This document shows, one piece after another, positions 15,857 through 24,451 of a stretch of 64,000 nucleotides of DNA. The notes under the pieces are model-generated. The model was not told where the DNA came from, did no database searches, and saw nothing but the letters and a program-made list of their open reading frames with translations. The DNA comes from Methylobrevis albus. Its GTDB lineage: Bacteria > Pseudomonadota > Alphaproteobacteria > Rhizobiales > Pleomorphomonadaceae. The stretch spans positions 186,001 through 250,000 of the forward strand of contig NZ_JADZLT010000052.1 of NCBI RefSeq assembly GCF_015904235.1, given 5' to 3'. The translations under genes and the position numbers were made by a program. Numbering within the stretch: position 1 is the first letter of the stretch; every line of letters starts with the position of its first letter.

Positions 15857-16921
15857 ATGGACGACCTGATCCGCATTCCTTGCGTGCTGATGCGGGGCGG
15901 AACGTCGAAGGGGCCGTTCTTCCTCTCCCGCGACCTGCCCGCCGACCCCGCCACCCGCGATGCGATGTTGATCGAAATCATGGGCTCGGGCCATCCCCTG
16001 CAGATCGACGGCATCGGCGGCGGCAACCCGCTGTCGTCGAAAGTCGCCATCGTCGGACCCGCATCGCGCGTCGGTGCCGACGTCGATTACCTCTTTGCGC
16101 AGGTCAAGGTCGCCGAACGCTCGGTCGATACCGCGCCCAACTGCGGCAACATGCTTTCGGCCGTCGCTCCCTTTGCGATCGCCTCGGGCCTCGTGCAGGC
16201 CGTGCCCGGCGAGACCACCGTCCGTGTGCACAACGTCAACACCGGCACCATCATCGAGGCGCGTGTCGGAACGCCGGACGGGGACCTGCGCTTCCAGGGC
16301 GCGGCGGCGATCGACGGCGTGCCGGGAACCGCGGCCCCGGTCTACCTCGCGTTTCGCGAGGCTATGGGCGCCAAGACCGGGCGCCTTTTGCCCACCGGAT
16401 CGCCGCAGGAGGTCATCGACGGCGTGCCGGTCACGCTGATCGACGGGGCGACGCCAATGGTCATCGCGCGGGCCGAGACCTTCGGCCTGACGGGCCGCGA
16501 ACCGGCGTCGGTCCTCGATGCGGACCCGCACTTCATGGCGCGACTCGAGGCCGTGCGCCGGATCGCCGGGCTGCGGATGGGCTTCGGCGACGTCGCCGAC
16601 TCGGTGCTGCCGAAACCGGTTCTGGTCGGCCAGCCCACGGGTTCGGGAGACCTGTCCGTGCGCTACTTCACGCCGCACACCTGCCACTCGTCGCTCGCGA
16701 CCACCGGCGCGGTCACGCTGGCGCTGGCGGCAACGCTGCCGGACAGCATCGTCGGATCGGCCTTGCCGGAATTCCGTCAGGGTGACCTGACCTGGGAGCA
16801 CCCCAACGGCACCATGGTCGTCCGGGTGGAGATAGGTGCCGGAGGAGCACCAGCCGTTTTCGTCATGCGCACCTGTCGGCGGCTGTTCGAGGGAGCAGCT
16901 CTGGTGCGGCAGCGGAACTGA
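15857..16921 (+). CDS. galD: 4-oxalomesaconate tautomerase, GalD/PrpF family
   Basis: 354 aa of the PrpF fold (two diaminopimelate-epimerase-like halves). The signature IPCVLMRGGTSKGPFF is near residue 6, followed by QIDGIGGGNPLSSKVAIV, VDYLFAQVKV and NCGNMLSAVAPFAI, which carries the first catalytic cysteine region; the second half has HTCHSSLATTGAVTLA. These segments match GalD of Pseudomonas putida, which interconverts keto and enol forms of 4-oxalomesaconate in gallate and protocatechuate 4,5-cleavage; PrpF methylaconitate isomerases are close relatives. AAGGAG lies 11 nt before the ATG. No gallate dioxygenase is nearby, so a role in aconitate-type tricarboxylate use with the following transporter is also possible. 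Confidence 0.8.
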   Translation: MDDLIRIPCVLMRGGTSKGPFFLSRDLPADPATRDAMLIEIMGSGHPLQIDGIGGGNPLSSKVAIVGPASRVGADVDYLFAQVKVAERSVDTAPNCGNMLSAVAPFAIASGLVQAVPGETTVRVHNVNTGTIIEARVGTPDGDLRFQGAAAIDGVPGTAAPVYLAFREAMGAKTGRLLPTGSPQEVIDGVPVTLIDGATPMVIARAETFGLTGREPASVLDADPHFMARLEAVRRIAGLRMGFGDVADSVLPKPVLVGQPTGSGDLSVRYFTPHTCHSSLATTGAVTLALAATLPDSIVGSALPEFRQGDLTWEHPNGTMVVRVEIGAGGAPAVFVMRTCRRLFEGAALVRQRN

Positions 16922-16990
16922 GGATCTTCGGCCCCGGTGGGAAACCGGGTCCGACGATGAGTTGCTGACTACAAGGGAGGAGATCAAATC

Positions 16991-17965
16991 ATGCTGAAAA
17001 ACATCACCCGCCGCAGCGCCCTGCTTGCCGGCCTTGCCATGATGAGCGCGGTGGCACTGCCTGCCGCGGCGCAGGACTACCCGTCGAAGCCGGTCACGCT
17101 GGTCGTGTCCTATGCGGCCGGCGGCGGCACGGATGCGATTGCCCGCGTCTTCGCGGCGCGGCTGGAAACCGCGCTCGGCGGCCGCGTCATCGTCGAGAAC
17201 CGCCCCGGTGCCGCGGCCAACATCGGCACCGATGTCGTCGCCAGCGCCGATCCGGATGGCTACACGCTGCTGGTCGGCAACCAAGGCCCGATGGTGGTCA
17301 ACCCGCACATCTTCAACCTGAAGAACGACCCGGCCGAGGCGCTGGACCCGATCGCCATGATCGCCGATGCCTCGCTAGTCGTGGTGGTCGGGCCCCGGCT
17401 CGCGGTCAAGACGATGGAGGAGTTCCTTGCCAAGGCGAAGGAAGGCGAGCTGATCTACGGGTCGGCGGGCAATGCATCGGCGAGCCATGTCGCGACGCTG
17501 CTGCTCGGCCAGACCGCCGACATCGCGCTGAAGCATGTGCCCTACAAGGGGGCGGGCCCGGCGGTGAACGATCTGGTCGGCGGCCATATCGACTTCATGG
17601 TCACCACGATCCCCTCGGTGATCGGACTCGTCGGCGACGGTACGCTGACCGCCCTGGCCGTGACCGGGACCGAGCGGTTCCCCGAACTGCCCGACGTTCC
17701 GACGGTCGCGGAGGCCGGCGTTCCAGGCTACAGCGCCTCCGCCTGGTACGGCGTGCTCGGCCCGAAGGGCCTGCCGGAGGACGTGCGCGCCAGGTTGACC
17801 GCCGCGACGGCCGAGACGCTGTCGGATCCGGAGTTCGTCGCCAAGCTGCGCAATGACGGCGGCGTGCCCTCGACGCTCAGCGGGCAGGCTTTCGCCGACT
17901 TCATGGCCTCCGAGCGCGCGCGCTGGGGCGAGGTGGTCGAATCCGCCGGCATCAAGGTGGAGTGA
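16991..17965 (+). CDS. tctC: Tripartite tricarboxylate transporter substrate-binding protein (TctC family)
   Basis: 324 aa with a Sec-type signal peptide: basic MLKNITRRS, hydrophobic LLAGLAMMSAVAL, cleavage after AAA-Q near residue 28. The mature protein starts DYPSKPVTLVVSYAAGGGTD, the usual Bug/TctC opening, with the ligand-gripping loop in AAGGGTDAIARV and the family's KHVPYKGAGPAVNDLVGGHID segment. It is a periplasmic binding protein that delivers a carboxylate to TctAB. GGGAGGAG lies just before the ATG. The gene is followed at 5 nt by tctB. The ligand is not readable from sequence; the linked tautomerase suggests a tricarboxylate of the aconitate or oxalomesaconate type. Confidence 0.92.
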   Translation: MLKNITRRSALLAGLAMMSAVALPAAAQDYPSKPVTLVVSYAAGGGTDAIARVFAARLETALGGRVIVENRPGAAANIGTDVVASADPDGYTLLVGNQGPMVVNPHIFNLKNDPAEALDPIAMIADASLVVVVGPRLAVKTMEEFLAKAKEGELIYGSAGNASASHVATLLLGQTADIALKHVPYKGAGPAVNDLVGGHIDFMVTTIPSVIGLVGDGTLTALAVTGTERFPELPDVPTVAEAGVPGYSASAWYGVLGPKGLPEDVRARLTAATAETLSDPEFVAKLRNDGGVPSTLSGQAFADFMASERARWGEVVESAGIKVE

Positions 17966-17970
17966 GCCCC

Positions 17971-18489
17971 ATGAGCCACGATGCAACGCCCCCGAGGCTG
18001 CCACCCAAACCCATCATCGGCCTCGAACGGCTGGCTGGCGTTTGCCTCGTGGCTTTTGGACTGTTCGCCTATTACGCGAGCTCGGAACTGCCGTTCTTCA
18101 CCCAGGGCGGCGTCGGATCGGGGCTCTTGCCCCGGTCCCTGTCGGTCCTGGTGACGCTGATGGGGATCATCCAGATCGTCGTGACCTGGAACGAGCCGCA
18201 GGAGACGACCGGTCGCTGGCCGATCCGCGACATGCTGCCGGTGCTGCTCGGGATCTTCCTGTTCGCCGTCACGATCCGCGGCTTCGACTTCGGCGCCTTC
18301 AAGGTGCCGGTGCTGGGGATGGCGGTGGCGACGCCGCTCGCGATCTTCTGCTCGGGTCTCGCCGCCAAGGATGTCCGCGTCGGCGAACTGGCGATCTTCT
18401 CTGTCGTGCTGTCGGCCATCTGCATCGCGTTGTTCCGCTACGCGCTCGGATTGTCGATGCCCGTGGCGCCCTGGGCGATTGGATACTGA
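17971..18489 (+). CDS. tctB: Tripartite tricarboxylate transporter small membrane subunit (TctB family)
   Basis: 172 aa with four hydrophobic segments, starting near residues 20 (LAGVCLVAFGLFAYYA), 56 (LSVLVTLMGIIQIVV), 90 (MLPVLLGIFLFAV) and 110-150 (PVLGMAVATPLAIFCSGLAA, LAIFSVVLSAICIALF), the standard TctB layout. The GSGLLPRSLS motif in the first loop is characteristic. The ATG at 17971 is preferred to a GTG at 17962 that would overlap the tctC stop. It forms the inner-membrane complex with TctA, whose gene starts 1 nt after this stop. Confidence 0.9.
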   Translation: MSHDATPPRLPPKPIIGLERLAGVCLVAFGLFAYYASSELPFFTQGGVGSGLLPRSLSVLVTLMGIIQIVVTWNEPQETTGRWPIRDMLPVLLGIFLFAVTIRGFDFGAFKVPVLGMAVATPLAIFCSGLAAKDVRVGELAIFSVVLSAICIALFRYALGLSMPVAPWAIGY

Positions 18490-18490
18490 C

Positions 18491-19996
18491 ATGATCGATA
18501 TGTTCCAGAACCTCGGGCTCGGCCTGTCGGTCGCGCTGACGTTGAACAACGTCTTCTTCTGCTTCATCGGCTGCCTGATCGGCACGCTGGTGGGCGTTCT
18601 ACCGGGCGTCGGTCCGGTGGCGACGATCTCCATCCTGCTGCCGGTGACGCTGGCGCTGGACCCGACCGGCGCGCTGATCATGCTCGCCGGCATCTACTAC
18701 GGTGCGCAGTACGGCGGCTCGACCACCGCCATCCTGGTCAATATTCCCGGCGAGGCGACGGCCGTGGTGACGGCCCTCGACGGGCACGAGATGGCGAAGA
18801 AGGGTCAGGCCGGGCTGGCGCTGGGTCTGGCGGCGATCGGCTCCTTCATCGCCGGCACCATCGCCACCATCGTCATCGCCGCCATCGGCGTGCCGATGAC
18901 CCGGCTCGGGCTGCTGTTCGGGCCGGCCGAGTATTTCTCGCTGATGGTGATGGGCCTCGTGTTCGCCGTCGTGCTGGCGCACGGCTCGCTGGTCAAGGCG
19001 GTGGCGATGATCCTCGCCGGCGTTCTGCTGTCCTGCGTCGGCGCCGACATGGAGACCGGGCGCGAGCGCATGACCTTCGGACTGCACATGCTGAGCGACG
19101 GGATCGAGTTCGTCGTGCTGGCGATGGGCATCTTCGGCTTTGCCGAGATCTTCAAGAACCTCGCCGATCCCGAAAAGCGCGACGTCGTGCGCACCTCGAT
19201 CGGCCGGCTTCTGCCGACGATGCGCGAGTTGCGCGAGAACGTGGGTGCGATCTTGCGCGGCACCGGCATCGGCTCGATCCTCGGCGTGCTGCCGGGCAAC
19301 GGCGCGATCCTCGGCCCCTTCGCCAGCTATGCGATGGAAAAGCGGATCTCGAAGCGCCCGCAGGACTTCGGAACCGGCGTGCCGCAGGCGGTGGCCGGCC
19401 CGGAATCGGCCAACAACGCCGGCGCCCAGACCTCCTTCATCCCGTTGCTGACCCTCGGCCTGCCGCCGAACGCCGTCATGGCGCTGATGGTCGGGGCGAT
19501 GATGATCCAGGGCATCGTGCCGGGACCGCAGGTGATCGAGCGCAATCCGGATCTGTTCTGGGGCCTGATCGCCAGCATGTGGATCGGCAACCTGATGCTG
19601 GTGATCATCAACCTGCCGATGATCGGGCTGTGGGTGAAGCTGCTGCAGGTGCCCTACAGGCTGCTGTTTCCCTCCATCGTCGCGTTCTGCTGCATCGGGC
19701 TGTTCTCGATCTCGAACGAGCCCGCGCAGGTGATGCTGGCCGGCCTGCTGGGTCTCGTCGGGTTCGCGCTCTGGAAGCTGCGCTTCGAGGCGGCGCCGCT
19801 GGCGCTCGGCTTCGTGCTCGGCCGGTTGCTCGAGGAAAAGCTGCGGCAGGCGCTGATCATCTCGGACGGCAGCATGCTCACCTTCGTGACCTCGCCGCTG
19901 TCGGCGTTCCTGCTGGCGATCGGCGCCGTCGCCCTGCTGATCGCCGTGCTGCCGACGATCCGCCGGTCGCGCGACGAGGTGTTCAAGGACGCCTGA
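18491..19996 (+). CDS. tctA: Tripartite tricarboxylate transporter large permease (TctA family)
   Basis: 501 aa, about 11-12 membrane segments. Recognised by GTLVGVLPGVGPVATISILL near residue 35, GIYYGAQYGGSTTAILVNIPGE near residue 75, LGVLPGNGAILGPFASYAMEK mid-protein and the repeated VPQAVAGPESANNAGAQTSF motif with FIPLLTLGLPPN, all hallmarks of TctA. It is the channel-forming, ion-coupled subunit for carboxylate uptake with TctB and TctC. The start at 18491 follows the tctB stop by one base. A hairpin follows the stop, so this is the last gene of the unit. Confidence 0.93.
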   Translation: MIDMFQNLGLGLSVALTLNNVFFCFIGCLIGTLVGVLPGVGPVATISILLPVTLALDPTGALIMLAGIYYGAQYGGSTTAILVNIPGEATAVVTALDGHEMAKKGQAGLALGLAAIGSFIAGTIATIVIAAIGVPMTRLGLLFGPAEYFSLMVMGLVFAVVLAHGSLVKAVAMILAGVLLSCVGADMETGRERMTFGLHMLSDGIEFVVLAMGIFGFAEIFKNLADPEKRDVVRTSIGRLLPTMRELRENVGAILRGTGIGSILGVLPGNGAILGPFASYAMEKRISKRPQDFGTGVPQAVAGPESANNAGAQTSFIPLLTLGLPPNAVMALMVGAMMIQGIVPGPQVIERNPDLFWGLIASMWIGNLMLVIINLPMIGLWVKLLQVPYRLLFPSIVAFCCIGLFSISNEPAQVMLAGLLGLVGFALWKLRFEAAPLALGFVLGRLLEEKLRQALIISDGSMLTFVTSPLSAFLLAIGAVALLIAVLPTIRRSRDEVFKDA

Positions 19997-20004
19997 CGCA
20001 TCCG

Positions 20005-20029
20005 ACCGGGCGGCCTCGCGCCGCCCGGT
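20005..20029 (+). terminator. Hairpin terminator after tctA
   Basis: ACCGGGCGGC (20005-20014) and GCCGCCCGGT (20020-20029) form a perfect 10-bp GC-rich stem with loop CTCGC, 8 nt after the stop codon. Only two T follow, so termination efficiency is uncertain. Confidence 0.7.
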
Positions 20030-20031
20030 TG

Positions 20032-20482
20032 GACCGTTCAACGAGGCGCAAAGCGGTCCCGCGCCGGTACATCACCTTCATCGACGCAAGCTCCAGAAAC
20101 ACCGCGTTGTGAAGCCCGGGGCAGGGTAGCCGGCAGGAGCGGTCCGATCTGTCGCCGCGCGAGCGTTGGCGATCTTGCCTGCCTTCTGCCTCCGCATGTC
20201 TCGGTGAAGAACTGGTCCCATCGCCGATGGGATGGAGTTATGGAACCCGCGCGTCGTCTCAAACTCGGATCGCGCCAAACGACCCTCGGATCACGCCAAG
20301 TGCCACATCGGCGACCTCGCTGGCGCTTTGGCCGCAAACCAGAGAAGGCTCGCCCGCCGTCTCGTTCCCTCCGCCGGCTTCCTTCGCGAAGGTCTTCCGA
20401 CTGTAGGGTGCCGCGGCAACAGCGGTCGCTTGGGCCACGCCGAGTGTCTTTCTGAACGAGGGTTTCCAAGCCACGCGCGCGA
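20032..20482. other. Gene-free stretch between tctA and kdpE
   Basis: Converging operons flank this stretch and I see no recognisable gene. Features: a 7-bp hairpin TCCCATC-GCC-GATGGGA at 20216-20232, and a short direct repeat CTCGGATCGCGCCAA / CTCGGATCACGCCAA near 20263-20300. A minus-strand frame of 71 codons (20259-20474) has no ribosome site or known family. Confidence 0.6.
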
Positions 20483-21178
20483 TCAGCTCGCCGGGGTATC
20501 CAGGAACCGGTAGCCGATGCCGGGCTCCGTCGCGATGAATCGCGGATTGGTCGCATCATCGGCAAGCTTCTGTCGCAGCTGACGGATGTAGACCCTTAGG
20601 TATTGGCTGTCCTCGGCATGGGCGGGGCCCCAGATGGCGCGCAGGATCATCTCCTGGGTGACCAGCCGCCCCCTGTGGCTGGCCAGCATCCACAGCAGGT
20701 CGAACTCCCGCCGCGTGAGGTGAAGAGGCACCCCGTCCAGGGTGGCGGAATGATCGGCCGCGTCGATCCGCAAAGAGCCGATGGTCAGAATCGACGGTAC
20801 GGCCTCGCCCGCGCGATCCCGGAGCAGGCCCCGGACCCGGGCAAGGAACTCCTTGACCCCGAACGGCTTGACCACATAGTCCTGAGCGCCCGCGTCCAGC
20901 GCCTCGACCTTGTCGCCTTCGTCGGCGCGCACCGACAGGATGAGGACCGGGACTGGACTCCAGCCCCGCAAGTCGCGCAGCACGGTCAGGCCGTCGGCAT
21001 CCGGCAGGCCGAGATCGAGCACGACGAGGGCCGGCGCTTCGCGGGCCGCCATCGCGAGACCCTCTCGTGCCGTGCCGGCTTCGATCACACCATAGCCTTC
21101 GGCCTCGAGCGCCACGCGCAGAAGTCGGCGGATCGGTGCTTCGTCGTCGACGACGAGGATACGGGCAGTGACACTCAC
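20483..21178 (-). CDS. kdpE: Two-component response regulator KdpE
   Basis: 231 aa, OmpR/PhoB family. Receiver domain: acidic pocket DDE at 11-13, phospho-acceptor D55 in LVVLDLGLPDADG, LILSVR, and the lysine in VVKPFG. C-terminal winged helix: HLTRREFDLLWMLASHRGRLV, then YLRVYIRQLRQKL and GIGYRFLD. It activates the kdp operon under potassium limitation or osmotic stress. The GTG start overlaps the kdpD stop by 4 nt, and the gene sits last in the kdpFABCDE order, which makes the identity secure. Confidence 0.96.
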   Translation of the reverse strand: MSVTARILVVDDEAPIRRLLRVALEAEGYGVIEAGTAREGLAMAAREAPALVVLDLGLPDADGLTVLRDLRGWSPVPVLILSVRADEGDKVEALDAGAQDYVVKPFGVKEFLARVRGLLRDRAGEAVPSILTIGSLRIDAADHSATLDGVPLHLTRREFDLLWMLASHRGRLVTQEMILRAIWGPAHAEDSQYLRVYIRQLRQKLADDATNPRFIATEPGIGYRFLDTPAS

Positions 21179-23850
21179 GCAGCGACCTCGGGCTTGTGGA
21201 GGGGGAGCGCCATCAGGATCCGCGTGCCGGTGCCATCGGGCCAGCCGGTCTCGGCCCTGATCGAGCCGCCCATCGCCTCGACCAGCCCCTTGCAGATGGC
21301 AAGGCCGAGGCCGGTGCCTGCCCTCTGACGGTCGCCCCCGGCCACGCGATAGAACATGTCGAACACACGGGCCTGATCGTCGCGGGGGATGCCGGGGCCA
21401 CGGTCTGTAACAGAAATCTCGACGCGGATCCCCTGCAACCGGGCGGCGACGTCGATCGCGGTTCCCTCTGGCGCATACTTGGCGGCGTTGTCGAGGATGT
21501 TGACCAGCACCTGTTCCAGCAGCACCCCGTCGGCGAGGATCAGCGGCAGGTTCGGCGCAAGGTCCACCCGCAGGTCGTGCCCGCGCAAGACGCCCTTCAT
21601 CCGTGACCGGGCACCGCCGACGATCTCGGCCACATCCTGCGGCGCAAGGCGGGGCTTCAGCGCGCCGTGGCCGAGACGGGTCATATCAAGCAGGTTCTGG
21701 ACATAACGGTCCAGCCGCTCGCCTTCCTCGCGGATGTTCTCGGCCAGATCGCGGCGCGTATCCCGGGGCAGGTCGGCATCGGCGAGATGGCCAGCGGCGC
21801 CGATGATCGTCACCAGCGGCGTGCGCAGGTCATGGCTGACGCTGTTGAACAGGGCCGTGCGCAGCCGTTCGGTCTCGGTCGCCAGCTGGGTGGCGGCCAG
21901 GTCCTCGGTCAGGCGCAGCCGTTCCAGCGCCAGGGCGATCTGGTCGATCAGCGCGTCGAGCAGGCGGCGGTCAGTGCGCAGCAGTTGGCGGTTGTCGGCA
22001 TAGGCGATGCCGAGGACACCCAGCCGCCGGTCGCCCGCCACCAGCGGCAGGAAGAACCACCGCGCCGCCGGCAACGTGTCGGACCCCCGGCCCGCCGCCT
22101 CGCCCTTTTCCCAAGCGAACTGTGCGGCAGACTGATCGCGCACGTCCAGCCGATCCTCGGGCGGAAACCCGCCGACCACCCGCAACTCCGCCCCGCGTGG
22201 CATCAAGAGCACCGACTCGCAGCGCATCGTCGTCGCTACATGGCTGACCGAGGCCCAGACCACGTCATCGGCGGTGGCGGCGGCGGCGACCCGGCGGCTG
22301 AAGTCGTAAAGCTTGTTGGTGCGGTCGGCGATCGCGGACTGGGCGTCCACCCGGGCTCGCAAGCGCGCCGCAAGGTTGCCGGTGACCAGCGATGCCGCGA
22401 GGAACAGCCCCAAGGTCAGCAGTTCGCCCTGCCGCGAGACGTGGAAGGTGTAGCGCGGGTGGGTGAAGAGGAAGTTGTAGGCCATGAAGCCCAGAACGGC
22501 AGCCGCGAGAGCAGGGCCCAGACCGCGGCGGCTCGCCACCACGATGACGGCCGTCATGTAGATCACGCTCAGGCTGGCGACCGGGAACAATTGCTCGGCG
22601 CCCCATGAACAGGCCGAGGCGATGGCGACGGCCAGCATCGCTTCACCCCAGGCGCGCGGTTCTGACCCCAGACGCGGCAGGCGGAAGCGGCTTGCCGTCG
22701 GTTTCTCGTCCGGTTCAGAGGCGACTGTGACCTCGAACGGACCGGCCTTCCGCAAGACATCGGTCGCGACATGCTCCGACGTCCACTTTGCCCAGAACGG
22801 GTGGGGCCGCGGGCGGCCGATCACGATGCGGCGCACATTGCGGTCGCGGGCATAGGTCAGGATCGCCTCGGCCATCCCATGCTCGACCTCGAGCGTCGCC
22901 AGTTCCCCGCCCAGCCGCTCGGCGAGCCGCAGGCTGCCCGCGAGCCGGTCCTTGTCGGCCTCCGGCAGCGCCTCCGTCCGCGCCTGTGCGACATTCAACG
23001 CGATCCACTCCGCTCGTGCCCGGTCGGCGCTCCGCTTCGCCACCCGGATCGCCTCGCGCGCGGCGGGGCTTTCGTTGACGCAGACGAGGATGCGTTCTTG
23101 CGTCGGCCAGGGGCCGGTGATGGCATTGGCGGCCATGTGCTCGCGCAGTTGCGCATCGACCCGATCGGCGGCTGCGCGCATTGCGAGCTCGCGCAGCGCG
23201 GTCAGGTTGCCCTTGACGAAGAACGATCCGAGCGCGCGGGCGGCCTGGTCCGCCGGATAGACTTTGCCTTGCTTCAGCCGGTCGACCAGTTCATCCGGCG
23301 GCAGGTCGATCAGTTCAATCTCGTCGGCCATCTCCAGCGCGCCATCCGGCACGGTTTCCCGCACGCGGACGCCGGTGATCCGCGCCACCGGCTCGTTCAG
23401 CGTCTCGATGTGCTGGATGTTCAGCGTGGTATACACGTCGATCCCGGCGGCCAGCACCTCCTCGACGTCCTGCCACCGCTTCTCGTGGCGGCTGCCGTCC
23501 GCGTTGGTGTGGGCCAGCTCGTCGATCAGCGCGAGTGCGGGTTTGCGCGCCAGCAGGGCATCGAGGTCCATCTCGGTGAGGGCGCGGCCCTTGTGGATCA
23601 CCGGCATCCGCGCCAGCTGCGGCAAGTCCGCCAGTTTGGCCTGCGTTTCGGCCCGCCCATGGGTCTCGATCAGCGCCGCCACCACATCGACGCCTTCCGC
23701 GCGTTTGCGGTGTGCGTCGTCCAGCATTGCCCAGGTCTTGCCGACACCCGGCGCCGCACCGAGAAAGACCTTCAGCCGACCCCGCCCCTCACGCGCCGCC
23801 CGCGAGAGGAGTGCTTCAGGAGAAGGGCGGATATCGGCATCGGGCGTCAT
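21175..23850 (-). CDS. kdpD: Osmosensitive K+ channel histidine kinase KdpD
   Basis: 891 aa with the full KdpD layout: N-terminal KdpD domain with Walker-like GAAPGVGKT at 31-39 and the VDVVAALIETHGR strand, a universal-stress-protein-like domain (about 255-370, ILVCVNESPAAREAI, VRRIVIGRPRPHPF), four short membrane helices in the DUF4118 region (about 410-500), a GAF-like region, the HisKA box SHDLRTPLVTIIGA near 671, and an HATPase domain (NILDNAAKYAPEGT, DRGPGIPRDD, GTGLGLAICKGLVEA). It senses K+ and ionic state and phosphorylates KdpE. Its ATG overlaps the kdpC stop by 4 nt. Confidence 0.97.
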   Translation of the reverse strand: MTPDADIRPSPEALLSRAAREGRGRLKVFLGAAPGVGKTWAMLDDAHRKRAEGVDVVAALIETHGRAETQAKLADLPQLARMPVIHKGRALTEMDLDALLARKPALALIDELAHTNADGSRHEKRWQDVEEVLAAGIDVYTTLNIQHIETLNEPVARITGVRVRETVPDGALEMADEIELIDLPPDELVDRLKQGKVYPADQAARALGSFFVKGNLTALRELAMRAAADRVDAQLREHMAANAITGPWPTQERILVCVNESPAAREAIRVAKRSADRARAEWIALNVAQARTEALPEADKDRLAGSLRLAERLGGELATLEVEHGMAEAILTYARDRNVRRIVIGRPRPHPFWAKWTSEHVATDVLRKAGPFEVTVASEPDEKPTASRFRLPRLGSEPRAWGEAMLAVAIASACSWGAEQLFPVASLSVIYMTAVIVVASRRGLGPALAAAVLGFMAYNFLFTHPRYTFHVSRQGELLTLGLFLAASLVTGNLAARLRARVDAQSAIADRTNKLYDFSRRVAAAATADDVVWASVSHVATTMRCESVLLMPRGAELRVVGGFPPEDRLDVRDQSAAQFAWEKGEAAGRGSDTLPAARWFFLPLVAGDRRLGVLGIAYADNRQLLRTDRRLLDALIDQIALALERLRLTEDLAATQLATETERLRTALFNSVSHDLRTPLVTIIGAAGHLADADLPRDTRRDLAENIREEGERLDRYVQNLLDMTRLGHGALKPRLAPQDVAEIVGGARSRMKGVLRGHDLRVDLAPNLPLILADGVLLEQVLVNILDNAAKYAPEGTAIDVAARLQGIRVEISVTDRGPGIPRDDQARVFDMFYRVAGGDRQRAGTGLGLAICKGLVEAMGGSIRAETGWPDGTGTRILMALPLHKPEVAA

Positions 23851-24440
23851 TCGGTGGCTTGTCCTTCGCCTTCAGCGGGTGGGAACGGGAAGGCGGCGTC
23901 AAGCGCGATGTTGGTGAGAAGCACATTCACGCGGGGCTCGCCGTAGAGGCCGAGGAACGGCCCTTCGATGCCGGCCGCGATCACGCCCCGCACCGCGCCC
24001 GCCTCCGCCCCGCGCACGGCGGCGATCCGGCCGGCCTGCGCCAGCGCGGTTTCCGGGCTGATATGCGGGTCGAGACCGGAGCCGGAAGCGGTGATGGCGT
24101 CGATCGGCGCCGCGGTCCCATTCGCCGCTTCCCAGGCCGTGCGGCGTTCGGCGACCGTGGCGATCAGCGCGGCCGACGTCGGCCCGAGGTTCGACGCCCC
24201 CGTTCCGGCGGCGTTCCAGCCGCTGGCCGACGGGCGCGGGTGCAGCCAGGCCTCGCCCGCGAAGGGCTGTGCGATCAGTTCGGAGCCTATGATCGTCCCA
24301 TCCCTGTCGATCAGACTGCCATTGGCGGCGGTCGGGAACATGGCCTGCGCAGCTCCGGTCATCACCAGAGGATAGGCAAGTCCCGTCAGCAGGGTGAAGA
24401 AAACGGTCAGCGCGACGGCGGGGCGAAGATGGCGGAGCAT
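23847..24440 (-). CDS. kdpC: K+-transporting ATPase subunit KdpC
   Basis: 197 aa. One N-terminal membrane helix (AVALTVFFTLLTGLAYPLVMT) and a soluble domain with the family's SELIAQPF, WLHPRPSA, GASNLGPTSAAL, DAITASGSGLDPHIS and RVNVLLTNIALD motifs. KdpC lies close to the selectivity entrance of KdpA and raises ATP affinity of the KdpFABC pump. Start chosen at ATG 24440, 11 nt after the kdpB stop. It is slightly extended at the C-terminus (FPPAEGEGQATE) compared with the enterobacterial protein. Confidence 0.95.
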   Translation of the reverse strand: MLRHLRPAVALTVFFTLLTGLAYPLVMTGAAQAMFPTAANGSLIDRDGTIIGSELIAQPFAGEAWLHPRPSASGWNAAGTGASNLGPTSAALIATVAERRTAWEAANGTAAPIDAITASGSGLDPHISPETALAQAGRIAAVRGAEAGAVRGVIAAGIEGPFLGLYGEPRVNVLLTNIALDAAFPFPPAEGEGQATE

Positions 24441-24451
24441 GTCTCTCTCTC

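Noticed and set aside
14852..17308. Minus-strand open frame of 818 codons
   Set aside because: Only the last 303 codons (from 15763) form a LysR protein. The rest is the shadow of the tautomerase and tctC genes.
20259..20474. Minus-strand frame of 71 codons downstream of kdpE
   Set aside because: No ribosome site, no recognisable domain, and composition like noncoding DNA.
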